Shown: positions 8,078 through 17,499, counted from the stretch's first letter. The stretch is DNA of 64,000 bases from Croceivirga sp. (GCA_028284285.1 JANQSA010000051.1:124001-188000), one strand, 5' to 3'. Notes: generated from the letters alone by a model not told the origin. A program made the numbers and translations.

Positions 8078-9115
8078 ATGAAATTTACAGCCACCCAAAT
8101 CGCAGGAATTTTAGGGGGAGAGATTGAGGGAAATCCTCAAATTTCGGTACATAAGCTTTCTAAAATTGAGGAGGGCGAAAAAGGTTCGCTTACGTTTTTG
8201 GCAAATCCGAAGTATACGTCCTATATATATACCACAAAGGCCTCCATCACTATCGTGAACAGGGATTTTATCCCAGAGCAGGAGATCGCTACCACTTTGA
8301 TAAAAGTAGACGATGCCTATAAGTCGTTTTCAAGATTGTTGGAGTATTACAACCAGGTTAAAAACAACAAAATTGGCATAGAAAACCCTTCTTTTGTATC
8401 GTCCTCCGCGGAGTATGGCGAAGGTTTTTATTTGGGCGCCTTTTCGTATTTGGGGGAAAATGTAAAAATTGGAGATAATGTCAAGATCTACCCTAATGTG
8501 TATATAGGCGATAATGTGGTGATCGGGAACGATTGTCTTATCTTCGCCGGCGCAAAAATCTATTCCGAAAGTGTTATAGGCAGGTATTGCGTAATTCATA
8601 GTGGGGCCATCATAGGCGCCGACGGGTTCGGATTTACCCCCGATAAAAACGGGGAATACAGCAAAGTACCACAAACCGGGAACGTGATCATTGAAGATAA
8701 TGTAGATGTAGGCGCAGGAACCACCATAGACCGCGCCACTTTGGGGTCTACTATATTGCGAAAAGGAGTGAAGCTGGACAATCAAATACAGATTGCACAT
8801 AATGTGGAGATCGGGGAGCACACTGCTATAGCCGCACAAACAGGGATTGCAGGTTCCACCAAAATTGGCAAGAATTGCCTCATTGGCGGACAAGTGGGTA
8901 TTGTGGGTCATATCACCATAGGAGATCGGGTTAAGATCCAGGCGCAATCCGGAATAGGCAGGAATGTGAAAGACGATGAGATATTGCAGGGGTCTCCGGC
9001 ATTGAATTACGGGGACTATAACAAATCCTACGTGCATTTTAAGAACCTACCCAAAATCATGAATCAAATTTCAGAACTGGAAAAGAAACTGGACCATGAA
9101 ACCCAAAAGCATTAA
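8078..9115 (+). CDS. lpxD: UDP-3-O-(3-hydroxyacyl)glucosamine N-acyltransferase
   Basis: Third step of lipid A synthesis: adds the 2-N-linked hydroxyacyl chain from acyl-ACP. 345 residues. An N-terminal uridine-binding domain (MKFTATQIAGILGGEIEGNP to about residue 100) precedes a left-handed beta-helix of hexapeptide repeats (IGDNVKIYP, IGDNVVIG and so on). The catalytic His lies in IQIAHNVEIG, and a helical tail ends the protein. The ATG at 8078 was chosen because it begins the conserved N-terminus; the open frame extends to a TTG at 8051. TACTTTTG at 8065-8072, just before the ATG, resembles a Bacteroidota -7 box. The gene overlaps lpxC/fabZ by 20 bp. Confidence 0.96.
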   Translation: MKFTATQIAGILGGEIEGNPQISVHKLSKIEEGEKGSLTFLANPKYTSYIYTTKASITIVNRDFIPEQEIATTLIKVDDAYKSFSRLLEYYNQVKNNKIGIENPSFVSSSAEYGEGFYLGAFSYLGENVKIGDNVKIYPNVYIGDNVVIGNDCLIFAGAKIYSESVIGRYCVIHSGAIIGADGFGFTPDKNGEYSKVPQTGNVIIEDNVDVGAGTTIDRATLGSTILRKGVKLDNQIQIAHNVEIGEHTAIAAQTGIAGSTKIGKNCLIGGQVGIVGHITIGDRVKIQAQSGIGRNVKDDEILQGSPALNYGDYNKSYVHFKNLPKIMNQISELEKKLDHETQKH

Positions 9116-10502
9116 GCAAAATACTATTGCTAGACCAGTCACCTTAACAGGGGTAGGGCTTCATACCGGCGAAAACGTAACCATGACCTTTGTACCAGCA
9201 AAGGAAAATCATGGGTTTGCCTTTAAGCGAGTAGATTTGGAAGGTGAACCCGTCATAGAGGCGGACGCCAATTACGTGGTGAACACGCAACGTGGCACTA
9301 ACCTGGAAAAGAATGGGGTGAAAATCCAAACTTCGGAGCACGTTCTGGCAGCTTTGGTAGGGATGAATTTGGATAATGTCTTGATTGAACTGGATGCCCC
9401 GGAACCTCCAATTATGGATGGTTCCTCCAAGTTCTTTGTAGGGGCAATTGAACAGGCAGGCATTGAAGAACAAGAAGCAGATAGGGACGAATATATTGTT
9501 AAGGACGTAATTTCCTATAAAGACGAGAACTCTGGCAGTGAAATAACAATAATTCCCGCGGATGAGTATAAGGTCACCACTATGGTGGATTTTGGTACCA
9601 AGGTTTTGGGTACTCAGAATGCCACCCTGGAACATCTGAAGGACTTTAAAAATGAAATTTCCAATGCGAGGACTTTTAGTTTTCTCCATGAACTGGAAAT
9701 GCTTTTGGAGCATGGATTGATCAAAGGGGGCGACCTAAACAATGCCATCGTGTATGTGGACAATGAGATCTCCACGTCCACAATGAAAAAACTGGAAAAA
9801 GCATTTAAAAAGGAAAAGTTATCCGTAAAACCGAACGGAATTTTGGATAATCTAACCTTGCATCATCCCAATGAAGCGGCCAGGCATAAGTTATTGGATG
9901 TTGTTGGCGATCTTGCCCTGGCGGGAACCCGTATCCGGGGAAAGGTGATTGCCAATAAACCGGGACACTACGTCAACACTCAATTTGCCAAAAAGCTACA
10001 AAAGATAATTAAGCTGGAAAGAAGGCATAATGTTCCGGATATTGACCTTCATGCCAAGCCGGTTAAGGACGTCAATCAAATCATGGAAATGCTGCCCCAT
10101 AGGCCCCCATTTTTGTTGGTAGACAAAATTATGGAGCTGACCGAAGAGCGTGTTATCGGCGTTAAGAATGTGACCATGAATGAGCCATTCTTTGTCGGGC
10201 ATTTCCCCGGAGCACCGGTAATGCCGGGCGTACTGCAAATTGAGGCCATGGCGCAGACTGGCGGTATTTTGGTCTTGAGTACCGTTCCCGATCCTGAAAA
10301 CTATTTGACCTATCTTTTAAAAATAGACAATGTCAGGTACAAACATCAGGTAGTACCGGGCGACACGCTCATTTTTAAACTGGACTTACTCACCCCGATA
10401 CGACGTGGTATTTGCCAAATGCAGGCACGCGCGTATGCTAATGGTCGCCTGGTTTCTGAAGCAGAAATTATGGCTCAAATCACAAAAGTAAAAGGAATCT
10501 AA
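9096..10502 (+). CDS. lpxC/fabZ: Bifunctional LpxC deacetylase / FabZ dehydratase
   Basis: 468-residue natural fusion typical of Bacteroidota. Residues 1-300 are LpxC, the zinc deacetylase committing lipid A synthesis: GVGLHTGE, the zinc His in TSEHVLAAL, and a second zinc motif in HHPNEAARHKLLDVVGDL. Residues about 320-468 are the hot-dog dehydratase FabZ: MLPHRPPFLLVD, then active His in GHFPGAPVMPGV and the acid residue in QIEAMAQ. Fusing the two enzymes that compete for the hydroxyacyl-ACP pool couples lipid A and fatty acid synthesis. The start overlaps lpxD by 20 bp and the stop is one base before the lpxA ATG. Confidence 0.97.
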   Translation: MKPKSIKQNTIARPVTLTGVGLHTGENVTMTFVPAKENHGFAFKRVDLEGEPVIEADANYVVNTQRGTNLEKNGVKIQTSEHVLAALVGMNLDNVLIELDAPEPPIMDGSSKFFVGAIEQAGIEEQEADRDEYIVKDVISYKDENSGSEITIIPADEYKVTTMVDFGTKVLGTQNATLEHLKDFKNEISNARTFSFLHELEMLLEHGLIKGGDLNNAIVYVDNEISTSTMKKLEKAFKKEKLSVKPNGILDNLTLHHPNEAARHKLLDVVGDLALAGTRIRGKVIANKPGHYVNTQFAKKLQKIIKLERRHNVPDIDLHAKPVKDVNQIMEMLPHRPPFLLVDKIMELTEERVIGVKNVTMNEPFFVGHFPGAPVMPGVLQIEAMAQTGGILVLSTVPDPENYLTYLLKIDNVRYKHQVVPGDTLIFKLDLLTPIRRGICQMQARAYANGRLVSEAEIMAQITKVKGI

Positions 10503-10503
10503 A

Positions 10504-11289
10504 ATGAACCAACCCCTTGCCTATGTGCACCCCGGCGCTAAAATTGCGAAAAACGTAGTAATTGAGCCGTTTACCACAATTCATAACAATGTTACCATTG
10601 GCGAAGGTACCTGGATTGGCTCCAACGTAACGATCATGGAGGGAGCCAGAATAGGTAAAAATTGTAATATTTACCCGGGTTCCGTCATTTCCGCTATTCC
10701 GCAAGACCTTAAATACAAAGGAGAGGAAACTACCGTACATATAGGTAACAACACCACCATTAGGGAATGCGCCACCATAAACAAAGGGACGCTGGATAGA
10801 ATGAAGACGGTGATTGGCAATCATTGCCTGATCATGGCCTATAGTCATATTGCCCATGATTGTTTCGTAGGTGATGGATGCATTTTCAGTAATAATTCTA
10901 CTTTGGCAGGGCATGTTACAGTGGGTCAAAATGTGGTGCTGGCGGGTATGGTAGCCGTACATCAGTTTGTATCTGTAGGCCGGCACGCTTTTGTTACCGG
11001 AGGCTCCCTGGTTCGTAAGGACGTGCCCCCATTTGTAAAAGCCGCCCGGGAACCCCTTTCGTATGTAGGGATAAACTCCGTGGGCCTGAGAAGAAGAGGG
11101 TTCGAATCGGAAAAAATAAAAGAAATACAGAACATTTACAGAATTCTGTATCAGAACAATTACAATAACTCCCAGGCTGCTGAAATTATTGAAGCCGAGA
11201 TGGAGGCGACCCCCGAGCGTGATGAGATTCTCCAGTTTATCAGGGATTCGCAAAGAGGAATAATGAAAGGATATTTTAGTAACAACTAA
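10504..11289 (+). CDS. lpxA: Acyl-ACP--UDP-N-acetylglucosamine O-acyltransferase
   Basis: First step of lipid A synthesis. 261 residues: a left-handed beta-helix of hexapeptide repeats (IAKNVVIEP, IGEGTWIGSNVTI), catalytic His in MAYSHIAHDCFVGDGC, and the C-terminal helical domain (residues about 190-261) expected for LpxA. It follows lpxC/fabZ with a one-base gap and precedes efp by 4 bp, so it is in the middle of a tight operon. The substrate chain length cannot be deduced by eye. Confidence 0.97.
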   Translation: MNQPLAYVHPGAKIAKNVVIEPFTTIHNNVTIGEGTWIGSNVTIMEGARIGKNCNIYPGSVISAIPQDLKYKGEETTVHIGNNTTIRECATINKGTLDRMKTVIGNHCLIMAYSHIAHDCFVGDGCIFSNNSTLAGHVTVGQNVVLAGMVAVHQFVSVGRHAFVTGGSLVRKDVPPFVKAAREPLSYVGINSVGLRRRGFESEKIKEIQNIYRILYQNNYNNSQAAEIIEAEMEATPERDEILQFIRDSQRGIMKGYFSNN

Positions 11290-11293
11290 CCTT

Positions 11294-11860
11294 ATGGCAA
11301 ATACGTCAGATATACGAAAAGGATTGTGCATTAAGTACAACAATGACATTTATAAAATAGTGGAGTTCCTCCATGTAAAACCCGGTAAAGGCCCCGCTTT
11401 TGTTAGAACCAAGCTTAAAAGTGTGACCACGGGCAAAGTGGTGGACAATACCTTCTCCGCCGGTCATAAAATTGAAGACGTTCGAGTGGAGACGCGGTCC
11501 TATCAGTTCCTGTATGCCGAAGGGGACACCTTTCACTTCATGAACACCGATGATTACAATCAAATTGCGTTGCAGAAATCGGCATTGGATGCTCCCGATC
11601 TACTCAAAGAAGGGGTAGTGGTTACCATCATCTTTAATACGGAAGACAACATGCCCTTATCCGTAGACATGCCTGCAAGTGTTATCCTGGAAGTAACACA
11701 TACGGAGCCTGGGGTGCGAGGTAATACGGCCACTAATGCCACCAAACCTGCCACGGTTGAAACTGGAGCGAGAATTAATGTGCCTTTGTTCATAAACGAA
11801 GGGGACAAAATAAAAATAGATACCGATAAAGGTGCCTACCTGGAAAGGGCAAAGGAGTAA
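11294..11860 (+). CDS. efp: Translation elongation factor P
   Basis: 188 residues, the usual EF-P length with three beta-barrel domains. It relieves ribosome stalling at polyproline. The domain I loop is HVKPGKGPAF, with Lys32 at the tip, the residue modified in Lys-type EF-P. The C-terminal domain has the family pattern PLFINEGDKIKIDT. No EF-P-modifying enzyme (EpmA/B or EarP) is in the window. It lies within the lipid A operon, 4 bp after lpxA and directly abutting the next gene (stop then ATG at 11861). Confidence 0.97.
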   Translation: MANTSDIRKGLCIKYNNDIYKIVEFLHVKPGKGPAFVRTKLKSVTTGKVVDNTFSAGHKIEDVRVETRSYQFLYAEGDTFHFMNTDDYNQIALQKSALDAPDLLKEGVVVTIIFNTEDNMPLSVDMPASVILEVTHTEPGVRGNTATNATKPATVETGARINVPLFINEGDKIKIDTDKGAYLERAKE

Positions 11861-12796
11861 ATGAAGTTCCCAAGAACCTACAGCTTACAGGAAATTGCGG
11901 CATTGCTCAATGTTGAGTTCATTGGTGATCCCGACTTCCCCGTACTTGGTATGAATGAAATTCATGTGGTGGAGCCCGGAGATATCGTTTTTGTGGACCA
12001 TCCCAAATACTACCAGAAAGCGTTGGATTCAGCCGCAACCATCGTGCTGATCAACAAAAAGGTAGATCCTCCGGAAAATAAAGCGCTGTTAATTTCAGAT
12101 GATCCCTTCCGGGATTTCAATGCCTTAACCCGGCATTTTAAACCTTTTAAGCAGGCGGACACCTCTATTGCTACCACGGCCAGCATAGGCCAAAACACCA
12201 TTCTGCAACCGAATGTTTTCATTGGGAATAATGTCACCATTGGAGCGCATTGTACGATCCATCCCAATGTAACGATCTACGATGATTGTATCATCGGGAA
12301 CCATGTAACGATACATGCCGGGACGGTATTAGGGGCAGACGCTTTTTATTACAAAAGCAGGCCGGAAGGTTTTGATAAACTAATATCAGGAGGACGAGTC
12401 GTTATTGAGGACAACGTGGATATTGGGGCCGGCTGTACTATTGACCGGGGGGTAACCGGAGACACACGGATCAAAGAAGGGAGTAAATTGGATAACCAGA
12501 TCCAGGTGGGACATGACACCGTTATTGGCAAAAAATGCCTTATCGCTTCACAGTGCGGGATAGCCGGATGTGTAGTGGTAGAGGACGAAGTAACACTATG
12601 GGGGCAAGTGGGCGTCACCAGTGGTATAACCATAGGCAAAAAAGCGGTGGTCTTAGCACAAACCGGAATATCCAAATCCATAGAAGGCGGAAAAACCTAT
12701 TTCGGAAGTCCTGTAGAAGAAGCCCGTGAAAAATTGAAACAACTAGCTCATGTGAAACGCATTCCTGATATGCTTCAAAAACTAAAAAACATTTAG
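11861..12796 (+). CDS. Second LpxD-like N-acyltransferase
   Basis: 311 residues, related to LpxD but clearly different from the copy at 8078. It has a uridine-binding-like N-domain (SLQEIAALLNVEFIGDPDF), hexapeptide repeats (IGNNVTIGAHCTI), an IEDNVDIGAGCTIDRG segment and the LpxD-type DNQIQVGHDTVIG with His. The C-terminal tail is shorter than in LpxD. It abuts efp with no gap, so it is cotranscribed with the lipid A genes. It may acylate a different sugar nucleotide or use another acyl chain; that is not readable from sequence. The LpxD-like class is secure, the reaction is not. Confidence 0.88.
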   Translation: MKFPRTYSLQEIAALLNVEFIGDPDFPVLGMNEIHVVEPGDIVFVDHPKYYQKALDSAATIVLINKKVDPPENKALLISDDPFRDFNALTRHFKPFKQADTSIATTASIGQNTILQPNVFIGNNVTIGAHCTIHPNVTIYDDCIIGNHVTIHAGTVLGADAFYYKSRPEGFDKLISGGRVVIEDNVDIGAGCTIDRGVTGDTRIKEGSKLDNQIQVGHDTVIGKKCLIASQCGIAGCVVVEDEVTLWGQVGVTSGITIGKKAVVLAQTGISKSIEGGKTYFGSPVEEAREKLKQLAHVKRIPDMLQKLKNI

Positions 12797-12827
12797 AAAC
12801 CGTCTTTATTATTCATGAACGAAGTCC

Positions 12828-12835
12828 TATTTTTG
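12828..12835 (+). promoter_or_regulatory. Candidate -7 box upstream of sucD
   Basis: TATTTTTG matches the Bacteroidota -7 consensus TAnnTTTG exactly and lies 22 bp before the sucD ATG. No TTG at the usual -33 distance is visible, so the assignment rests on the -7 element alone. Confidence 0.4.
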
Positions 12836-12857
12836 TCCAACTTTTAAAAAAACCGAG

Positions 12858-13730
12858 ATGAGCGTACTGGTCAATAAAGACTCTAAAATAATTGTGCAGG
12901 GATTTACTGGAAGTGAGGGAACCTTTCATGCAGAGCAAATGATTGCCTACGGGACGAATGTCGTAGGTGGCGTAACCCCTGGTAAAGGAGGGCAGGAACA
13001 TTTGGAAAAACCCGTTTTCAATACGGTTGAGGAAGCGGTAGAGAAGGTGGGAGCAGACACTTCTATTATTTTCGTTCCCCCAGCTTTTGCAGCAGATGCC
13101 ATCATGGAAGCGGCCAGTGCAGGAATAAAAGTAATAATCACCATTACGGAAGGCATCCCCGTAGCCGATATGGTTAAGACCTATGACTACATCAAAAACT
13201 TAGGGTGCACTCTGATAGGGCCTAATTGTCCCGGTGTAATCACTCCGGGTGAAGCCAAAGTTGGAATTATGCCGGGATTTGTATTTGAAAAAGGGAATGT
13301 AGGAATAGTTTCCAAATCCGGGACCTTAACGTATGAGGCTGCAGATCAGGTGGTACGTCAGGGCTTGGGCATTACCACGGCTATTGGAATAGGGGGAGAC
13401 CCCATCATTGGTACTACAACCAAAGAAGCCCTTGAGCTATTGATCAACGATCCGGAAACCGAATGCGTAGTAATGATCGGGGAAATCGGAGGGCAATTGG
13501 AAGCCGAAGCAGCTAGATGGTATAAGGCCAGTGGTAGTGAAAAACCGGTCGTTGGGTTTATAGCAGGAGAAACGGCACCTGCAGGACGTACCATGGGACA
13601 TGCCGGAGCCATAGTAGGCGGAAGCGATGACACGGCCCAGGCTAAAAAACAAATAATGGAGGATTGTGGTATCCATGTGGTGAATTCGCCTGCGAAGATA
13701 GGCGCTACGGTCAAGCAGGTAATGTCCTGA
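12858..13730 (+). CDS. sucD: Succinate--CoA ligase (ADP-forming) alpha subunit
   Basis: 290 residues, normal for SucD. In the TCA cycle it forms succinate and ATP from succinyl-CoA with the beta subunit, which is not in this window. CoA-binding N-domain: [14 protein letters not shown]. The loop [20 protein letters not shown] and the phospho-His in [10 protein letters not shown] near the C-terminus are present. It is separated from the lipid A genes by 61 bp with a candidate -7 box and is followed by a hairpin at 13752-13774, so it may be transcribed alone. Confidence 0.97.
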   Translation: MSVLVNKDSKIIVQGFTGSEGTFHAEQMIAYGTNVVGGVTPGKGGQEHLEKPVFNTVEEAVEKVGADTSIIFVPPAFAADAIMEAASAGIKVIITITEGIPVADMVKTYDYIKNLGCTLIGPNCPGVITPGEAKVGIMPGFVFEKGNVGIVSKSGTLTYEAADQVVRQGLGITTAIGIGGDPIIGTTTKEALELLINDPETECVVMIGEIGGQLEAEAARWYKASGSEKPVVGFIAGETAPAGRTMGHAGAIVGGSDDTAQAKKQIMEDCGIHVVNSPAKIGATVKQVMS

Positions 13731-13751
13731 AGATTCCGTTAAAACCATGCT

Positions 13752-13774
13752 AAATCCCGAGCTAATCGGGATTT
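13752..13774. terminator. Hairpin after sucD
   Basis: AAATCCCGA-GCTAA-TCGGGATTT forms a perfect 9-bp stem with a 5-base loop, 21 bp after the sucD stop. There is no strong T run after it, so it may act as a weak terminator or 3'-end stabiliser. Confidence 0.55.
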
Positions 13775-13802
13775 GTCGTATCTGTCAATGCGGTACAAAT
13801 CC

Positions 13803-13810
13803 TATCTTTG
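13803..13810 (+). promoter_or_regulatory. Candidate -7 box upstream of the fabG-type gene
   Basis: TATCTTTG fits TAnnTTTG exactly, 27 bp before the ATG at 13838. The nearest TTG upstream (13773-13775) is somewhat further away than the usual -33 spacing. Confidence 0.45.
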
Positions 13811-13837
13811 ATATTTACCAACTAAACCATTTGACAC

Positions 13838-14584
13838 ATGAAATTATTGCAGGACAAGAATGTTATTATTACCGGCGCCAGTAGGGGAATTGGTAAAGGT
13901 ATTGCTCAAGTATTTGCCCAACATGGTGCCAATGTGGCCTTTACCTACAGTTCAAGCGAAGGTCCGGCCCTAACATTGGAAAAAGAGCTTTCGGCCCTTG
14001 GGGTAAAGGCCAAGGCCTATAAGAGTAATGCGGCAAGCTTTGAAGAAGCTGAGCAGTTGGTAAAGGAAGTTCTGGAGGATTTTGGTGGGGTAGACGTTTT
14101 GATAAACAATGCAGGCATTACCAAAGACAATTTGTTAATGCGAATGGGAGAGGAAGATTTTGACAAGGTCATCGAAATAAACCTGAAATCGGTTTTCAAC
14201 ATGACAAAGGCCATTCAACGTACGTTGCTGAAACAAAGAAAAGGCGCTATCATCAATATGAGTAGTGTAGTTGGGGTAAAGGGCAATGCCGGGCAAACCA
14301 ACTATGCCGCTTCGAAAGCAGGTATGATAGGGTTCACAAAATCTGTGGCCCTGGAGTTGGGATCGCGAAATATTCGCTGCAATGCAATTGCTCCGGGATT
14401 TATAGAAACTGAAATGACTGAAAAATTGGATGAGAAGACTGTCCAGGGTTGGAGAGACGCTATTCCCTTGAAACGAGGGGGTACACCGACGGATGTTGCC
14501 AACGCCTGCTTGTTTCTTGCATCCGATCTTTCCGGTTATATCACCGGCCAGGTGCTACACGTGGATGGTGGTATGCTTACTTAA
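13838..14584 (+). CDS. fabG: 3-oxoacyl-ACP reductase (SDR family)
   Basis: 248 residues, a classical short-chain dehydrogenase. It has the NADP(H)-binding TGASRGIGKG near the N-terminus, NNAG, the catalytic Ser in INMSSVVG, and Tyr/Lys in YAASKAG. The C-terminal SDLSGYITGQVLHVDGGM is typical of FabG, which reduces 3-ketoacyl-ACP in fatty acid elongation. Many SDRs share these motifs, so a related 3-hydroxyacyl reductase role cannot be excluded. It has its own candidate promoter and is followed 12 bp later by the VWA membrane protein. Confidence 0.88.
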   Translation: MKLLQDKNVIITGASRGIGKGIAQVFAQHGANVAFTYSSSEGPALTLEKELSALGVKAKAYKSNAASFEEAEQLVKEVLEDFGGVDVLINNAGITKDNLLMRMGEEDFDKVIEINLKSVFNMTKAIQRTLLKQRKGAIINMSSVVGVKGNAGQTNYAASKAGMIGFTKSVALELGSRNIRCNAIAPGFIETEMTEKLDEKTVQGWRDAIPLKRGGTPTDVANACLFLASDLSGYITGQVLHVDGGMLT

Positions 14585-14596
14585 CGTATTTCCAAC

Positions 14597-16624
14597 ATGC
14601 AACCCCTGACCGTACTACTGTTACTATTGGCTATTCTCGTTGCCCTGGGTGTTGTAGGTTTCCAGTATTTTTATAAAAGTAAGAAGACGTCCCAATCGGT
14701 ATTCCTGGCTTCCTTGCGATTTATAGCCATATTCGCGGCGCTACTATTGCTAATAAATCCGAAGTTTCCCAAAACCGAGTATACGGTAGAGAATGCCAAT
14801 CTTATTCTTCTGGCCGATAATTCTTCCTCCATTACGAAATTGAATGGGGACCGACAGCTCAATAGTATTACCGATAGTGTTATCACTAATCAACAACTAG
14901 GAGAAAAATTCGACGTCAAACATTTCGCTTTTGGGGAAGCTTTAAAAGAACCGGACTCCCTGGGTTTTACAGCGAAGCGAACCAATATCTCAAGGAGCCT
15001 GAAAACCCTGAATGAGAGTTTTACCAACACGGAGAACCTTATTGTGTTACTTACAGATGGTAATCAAACGGTAGGAGAAGACTTTGAGTTCCTGCGTTTT
15101 GGGAACAATACTGCAATCTTTCCTATCGTAATAGGGGATACCACAAAATATCGGGATATCAGCATTGGCCAGATAAATGTAAATCGATATGCGTTTTTGG
15201 GAAACACATTTCCCGTTGAAGCAGAGGTAGTCTACTTTGGGAATGCCCCGGCGACCTTGGATTTTCAACTGCTTTTGGAGGGAAGGACCGTATATCGCGA
15301 GGCCCTGAAATTCTCAGAAAACGAAGGGGCCAAAACGGTACGTACCGCATTAGAAGCCACATCAACCGGAATAAAATCCCTTGAATTTCGGGTGACTCCT
15401 TTGGAAAATGAAAGAAATACGGAGAACAATCAAAAAAACCGTTTCATAGAGGTCATCGATGAAAAGACTACCGTTGCTATAGTTTCCGCAATGCGGCACC
15501 CGGATATCGGTACATTAAAAGAAGCCATAGAAACCAACGAACAACGGAATGTAGTACTCCTGGATACAGGTTCCCTAACGGAGCGTTTAGAGGAGATTGA
15601 CATTTTTATCCTTTATCAACCGGACCGGTCATTTTCACCGGTGTATGATTTTATCGCGCAGCGGGGAGGAGGGGTATTTACCATAACCGGCCCTGAAACG
15701 GATTGGAACTTTTTGGAGACTGAGGTGCCATCCATACAAAAAGAAGCTATAGCTCAGGAAGAAGTTATTTTCCCGGTAAAGAATGAAGCCTTCAATCTCT
15801 TTGAAAGCGCTGATTTTACCATGTTGGATTATCCACCCTTATCCGGAGAATTAGGAGAAGTGGAAATACTGGGACAGCCCAAAGTCATCGCTTACAAAAA
15901 CATTAAAGGCGTTACCCTGAATGAACCTTTATTTTTTGTCCTGGAAGAAGATAACAAGCAAGCCTTCTTGCTAGGAGCTGATATTTGGAAATGGCGCTTA
16001 CAATCGTACCGGAACTCCGGGAGTTTTGAAACGTTTGATACCCTGATAGGAAAGTTATTCTTGTTTTTGTCAGATTCCGGGAAGAAAGAACGATTGCGAC
16101 TCGACTATGAAAATCGTTATGACAATGCAAGTAGAGCACGTATTACCGCAAGTTTTTTTGATAAAACCTATGTTTTTGACCCCAATGCATCGCTATCGCT
16201 GCAAATTGTTGGGGTAAATACTGATTTTGAGAGAGAAGAACCCATGCTGTTGCAGGAAAATCAATTTGAATCGGACCTGGGGGACCTGGAGCCCGGGCAG
16301 TATGAATTTACGGTTCGTGAAACAACTTCTGGCATTACAAGGTCCGGTAGCTTTTCTATTTTGGATTTTGACCTTGAAGGACAAGCTTCTGCGGCAAATT
16401 ATGGAAAACTTGACCGACTCGCACAGACCAACAGAGGCCAGTTGTATTATCCGGATCAAACGGGTCAAATGATTTTGAATTTACTGGAGGATGCCCGCTT
16501 TGTCCCGGTGCAGAAAAGCAACAAAAATGTGGTATCTTTAATAGATTTCCGATGGCTTTTAGCGGTGATGGCCTTAGCTTTGGCCCTCGAATGGATCATA
16601 AGAAAATATAACGGATTATTATAA
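14597..16624 (+). CDS. Membrane-anchored VWA-domain protein
   Basis: 675 residues. Two hydrophobic segments near the N-terminus (about 4-25 and 37-53) precede a von Willebrand factor A-like domain with MIDAS sequence LLADNSSS (DxSxS) and LLTDGNQTVG. A long extracytoplasmic middle of beta-rich sequence follows, then one C-terminal membrane helix (WLLAVMALALALEWII). This recalls the BatA/BatB-like and DUF4159-adjacent VWA membrane proteins of Bacteroidota, but I do not recognise a named orthologue. It is probably cotranscribed with the SPFH protein 13 bp downstream. Confidence 0.8.
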   Translation: MQPLTVLLLLLAILVALGVVGFQYFYKSKKTSQSVFLASLRFIAIFAALLLLINPKFPKTEYTVENANLILLADNSSSITKLNGDRQLNSITDSVITNQQLGEKFDVKHFAFGEALKEPDSLGFTAKRTNISRSLKTLNESFTNTENLIVLLTDGNQTVGEDFEFLRFGNNTAIFPIVIGDTTKYRDISIGQINVNRYAFLGNTFPVEAEVVYFGNAPATLDFQLLLEGRTVYREALKFSENEGAKTVRTALEATSTGIKSLEFRVTPLENERNTENNQKNRFIEVIDEKTTVAIVSAMRHPDIGTLKEAIETNEQRNVVLLDTGSLTERLEEIDIFILYQPDRSFSPVYDFIAQRGGGVFTITGPETDWNFLETEVPSIQKEAIAQEEVIFPVKNEAFNLFESADFTMLDYPPLSGELGEVEILGQPKVIAYKNIKGVTLNEPLFFVLEEDNKQAFLLGADIWKWRLQSYRNSGSFETFDTLIGKLFLFLSDSGKKERLRLDYENRYDNASRARITASFFDKTYVFDPNASLSLQIVGVNTDFEREEPMLLQENQFESDLGDLEPGQYEFTVRETTSGITRSGSFSILDFDLEGQASAANYGKLDRLAQTNRGQLYYPDQTGQMILNLLEDARFVPVQKSNKNVVSLIDFRWLLAVMALALALEWIIRKYNGLL

Positions 16625-16637
16625 AAGTAGAACTATC

Positions 16638-17453
16638 ATGGATAAATTACCTAGGATTGCGTTACCCACGGTTTTTGCGATCATTCTTGTTATCATTTTA
16701 ATTTCCAAATCTGCGGTCAACATCAATGCCGGGGAAGCGGGTGTGTTATGGAAACGCTTCGCAGGCGGAGTGGTTACTGATAAGCCACCGCTTGGGGAAG
16801 GGTTCCACCTGGTAGCGCCCTGGAATAAAGTATACGTGTATGAAGTACGACGCCAGGAGGTATTTGAAAAAATGAAAGTACTTTCTTCCAATGGTTTGGA
16901 TATTCAATTGGATGCCTCAGCATGGTATATGCCCAAATATGATGAATTGGGTGACCTCCACCAACAAATAGGGGAAGGTTACCTTGATAGGATTTTGTTG
17001 CCCACCATACGTTCTGCGGCACGAAGTGTAGTAGGCCGTTACACCCCGGAACAACTGTATTCCAGCAAAAGGGATGCTATTCAGCAGGAAATCTTTGAAG
17101 AGACCCAGAAGATTGTAGGAGAACAATATATTGTCCTGGACGAAGTATTGGTTCGGGATGTTACTTTACCCCCAACGATCAAGGAAGCAATTGAGCGTAA
17201 ACTAAAGCAGGAGCAGGAATCTTTGGAGTATGAATTCCGACTGGAAAAAGCAGAGAAGGAAGCCCAACGGCAACGGATTGAAGCCCAGGGAAAAGCGGAT
17301 GCCAACCGAATTCTAAGCGCTTCATTGACAGACAAGATCCTTCAGGACAAAGGCATAGAGGCCACGTTGATGCTTTCGCAATCGCCTAATGCTAAAGTAG
17401 TTGTAGTAGGATCCGGGGACAAAGGCCTTCCCCTGATTTTGGGAAATAACTAA
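16638..17453 (+). CDS. SPFH/prohibitin-family membrane protein
   Basis: 271 residues: an N-terminal membrane helix (ALPTVFAIILVIILISKSAV), an SPFH domain beginning NINAGEAGVLWKRFAGG, and a C-terminal charged coiled coil (about 190-240, IKEAIERKLKQEQESLEYE). This is the prohibitin layout; such proteins form ring-like scaffolds on the membrane and often interact with FtsH-type proteases. It is the last gene before the his attenuator; no terminator is evident before the his promoter. Confidence 0.93.
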   Translation: MDKLPRIALPTVFAIILVIILISKSAVNINAGEAGVLWKRFAGGVVTDKPPLGEGFHLVAPWNKVYVYEVRRQEVFEKMKVLSSNGLDIQLDASAWYMPKYDELGDLHQQIGEGYLDRILLPTIRSAARSVVGRYTPEQLYSSKRDAIQQEIFEETQKIVGEQYIVLDEVLVRDVTLPPTIKEAIERKLKQEQESLEYEFRLEKAEKEAQRQRIEAQGKADANRILSASLTDKILQDKGIEATLMLSQSPNAKVVVVGSGDKGLPLILGNN

Positions 17454-17464
17454 AATTTGCTTTT

Positions 17465-17491
17465 TTGTATTAAAATTTAGTTTTACCTTCG
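17465..17491 (+). promoter_or_regulatory. Probable his operon promoter
   Basis: TTG (17465-17467), then 16 bp, then TACCTTCG (17484-17491), close to the Bacteroidota TTG / TAnnTTTG pattern with one mismatch in the -7 box. Transcription would start only a few bases before the leader-peptide ATG at 17500. Confidence 0.45.
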
Positions 17492-17499
17492 GACTCAGA

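Noticed and set aside
8330-9037. Long open frame (235 codons) on the minus strand
   Set aside because: Lies entirely antisense to lpxD; no recognisable domain and lpxD is certain.
9144-9713. 189-codon open frame on the minus strand
   Set aside because: Antisense to lpxC/fabZ, no domain.
10480-11349. 289-codon open frame on the minus strand
   Set aside because: Antisense to lpxA, caused by its regular hexapeptide codons; no domain.
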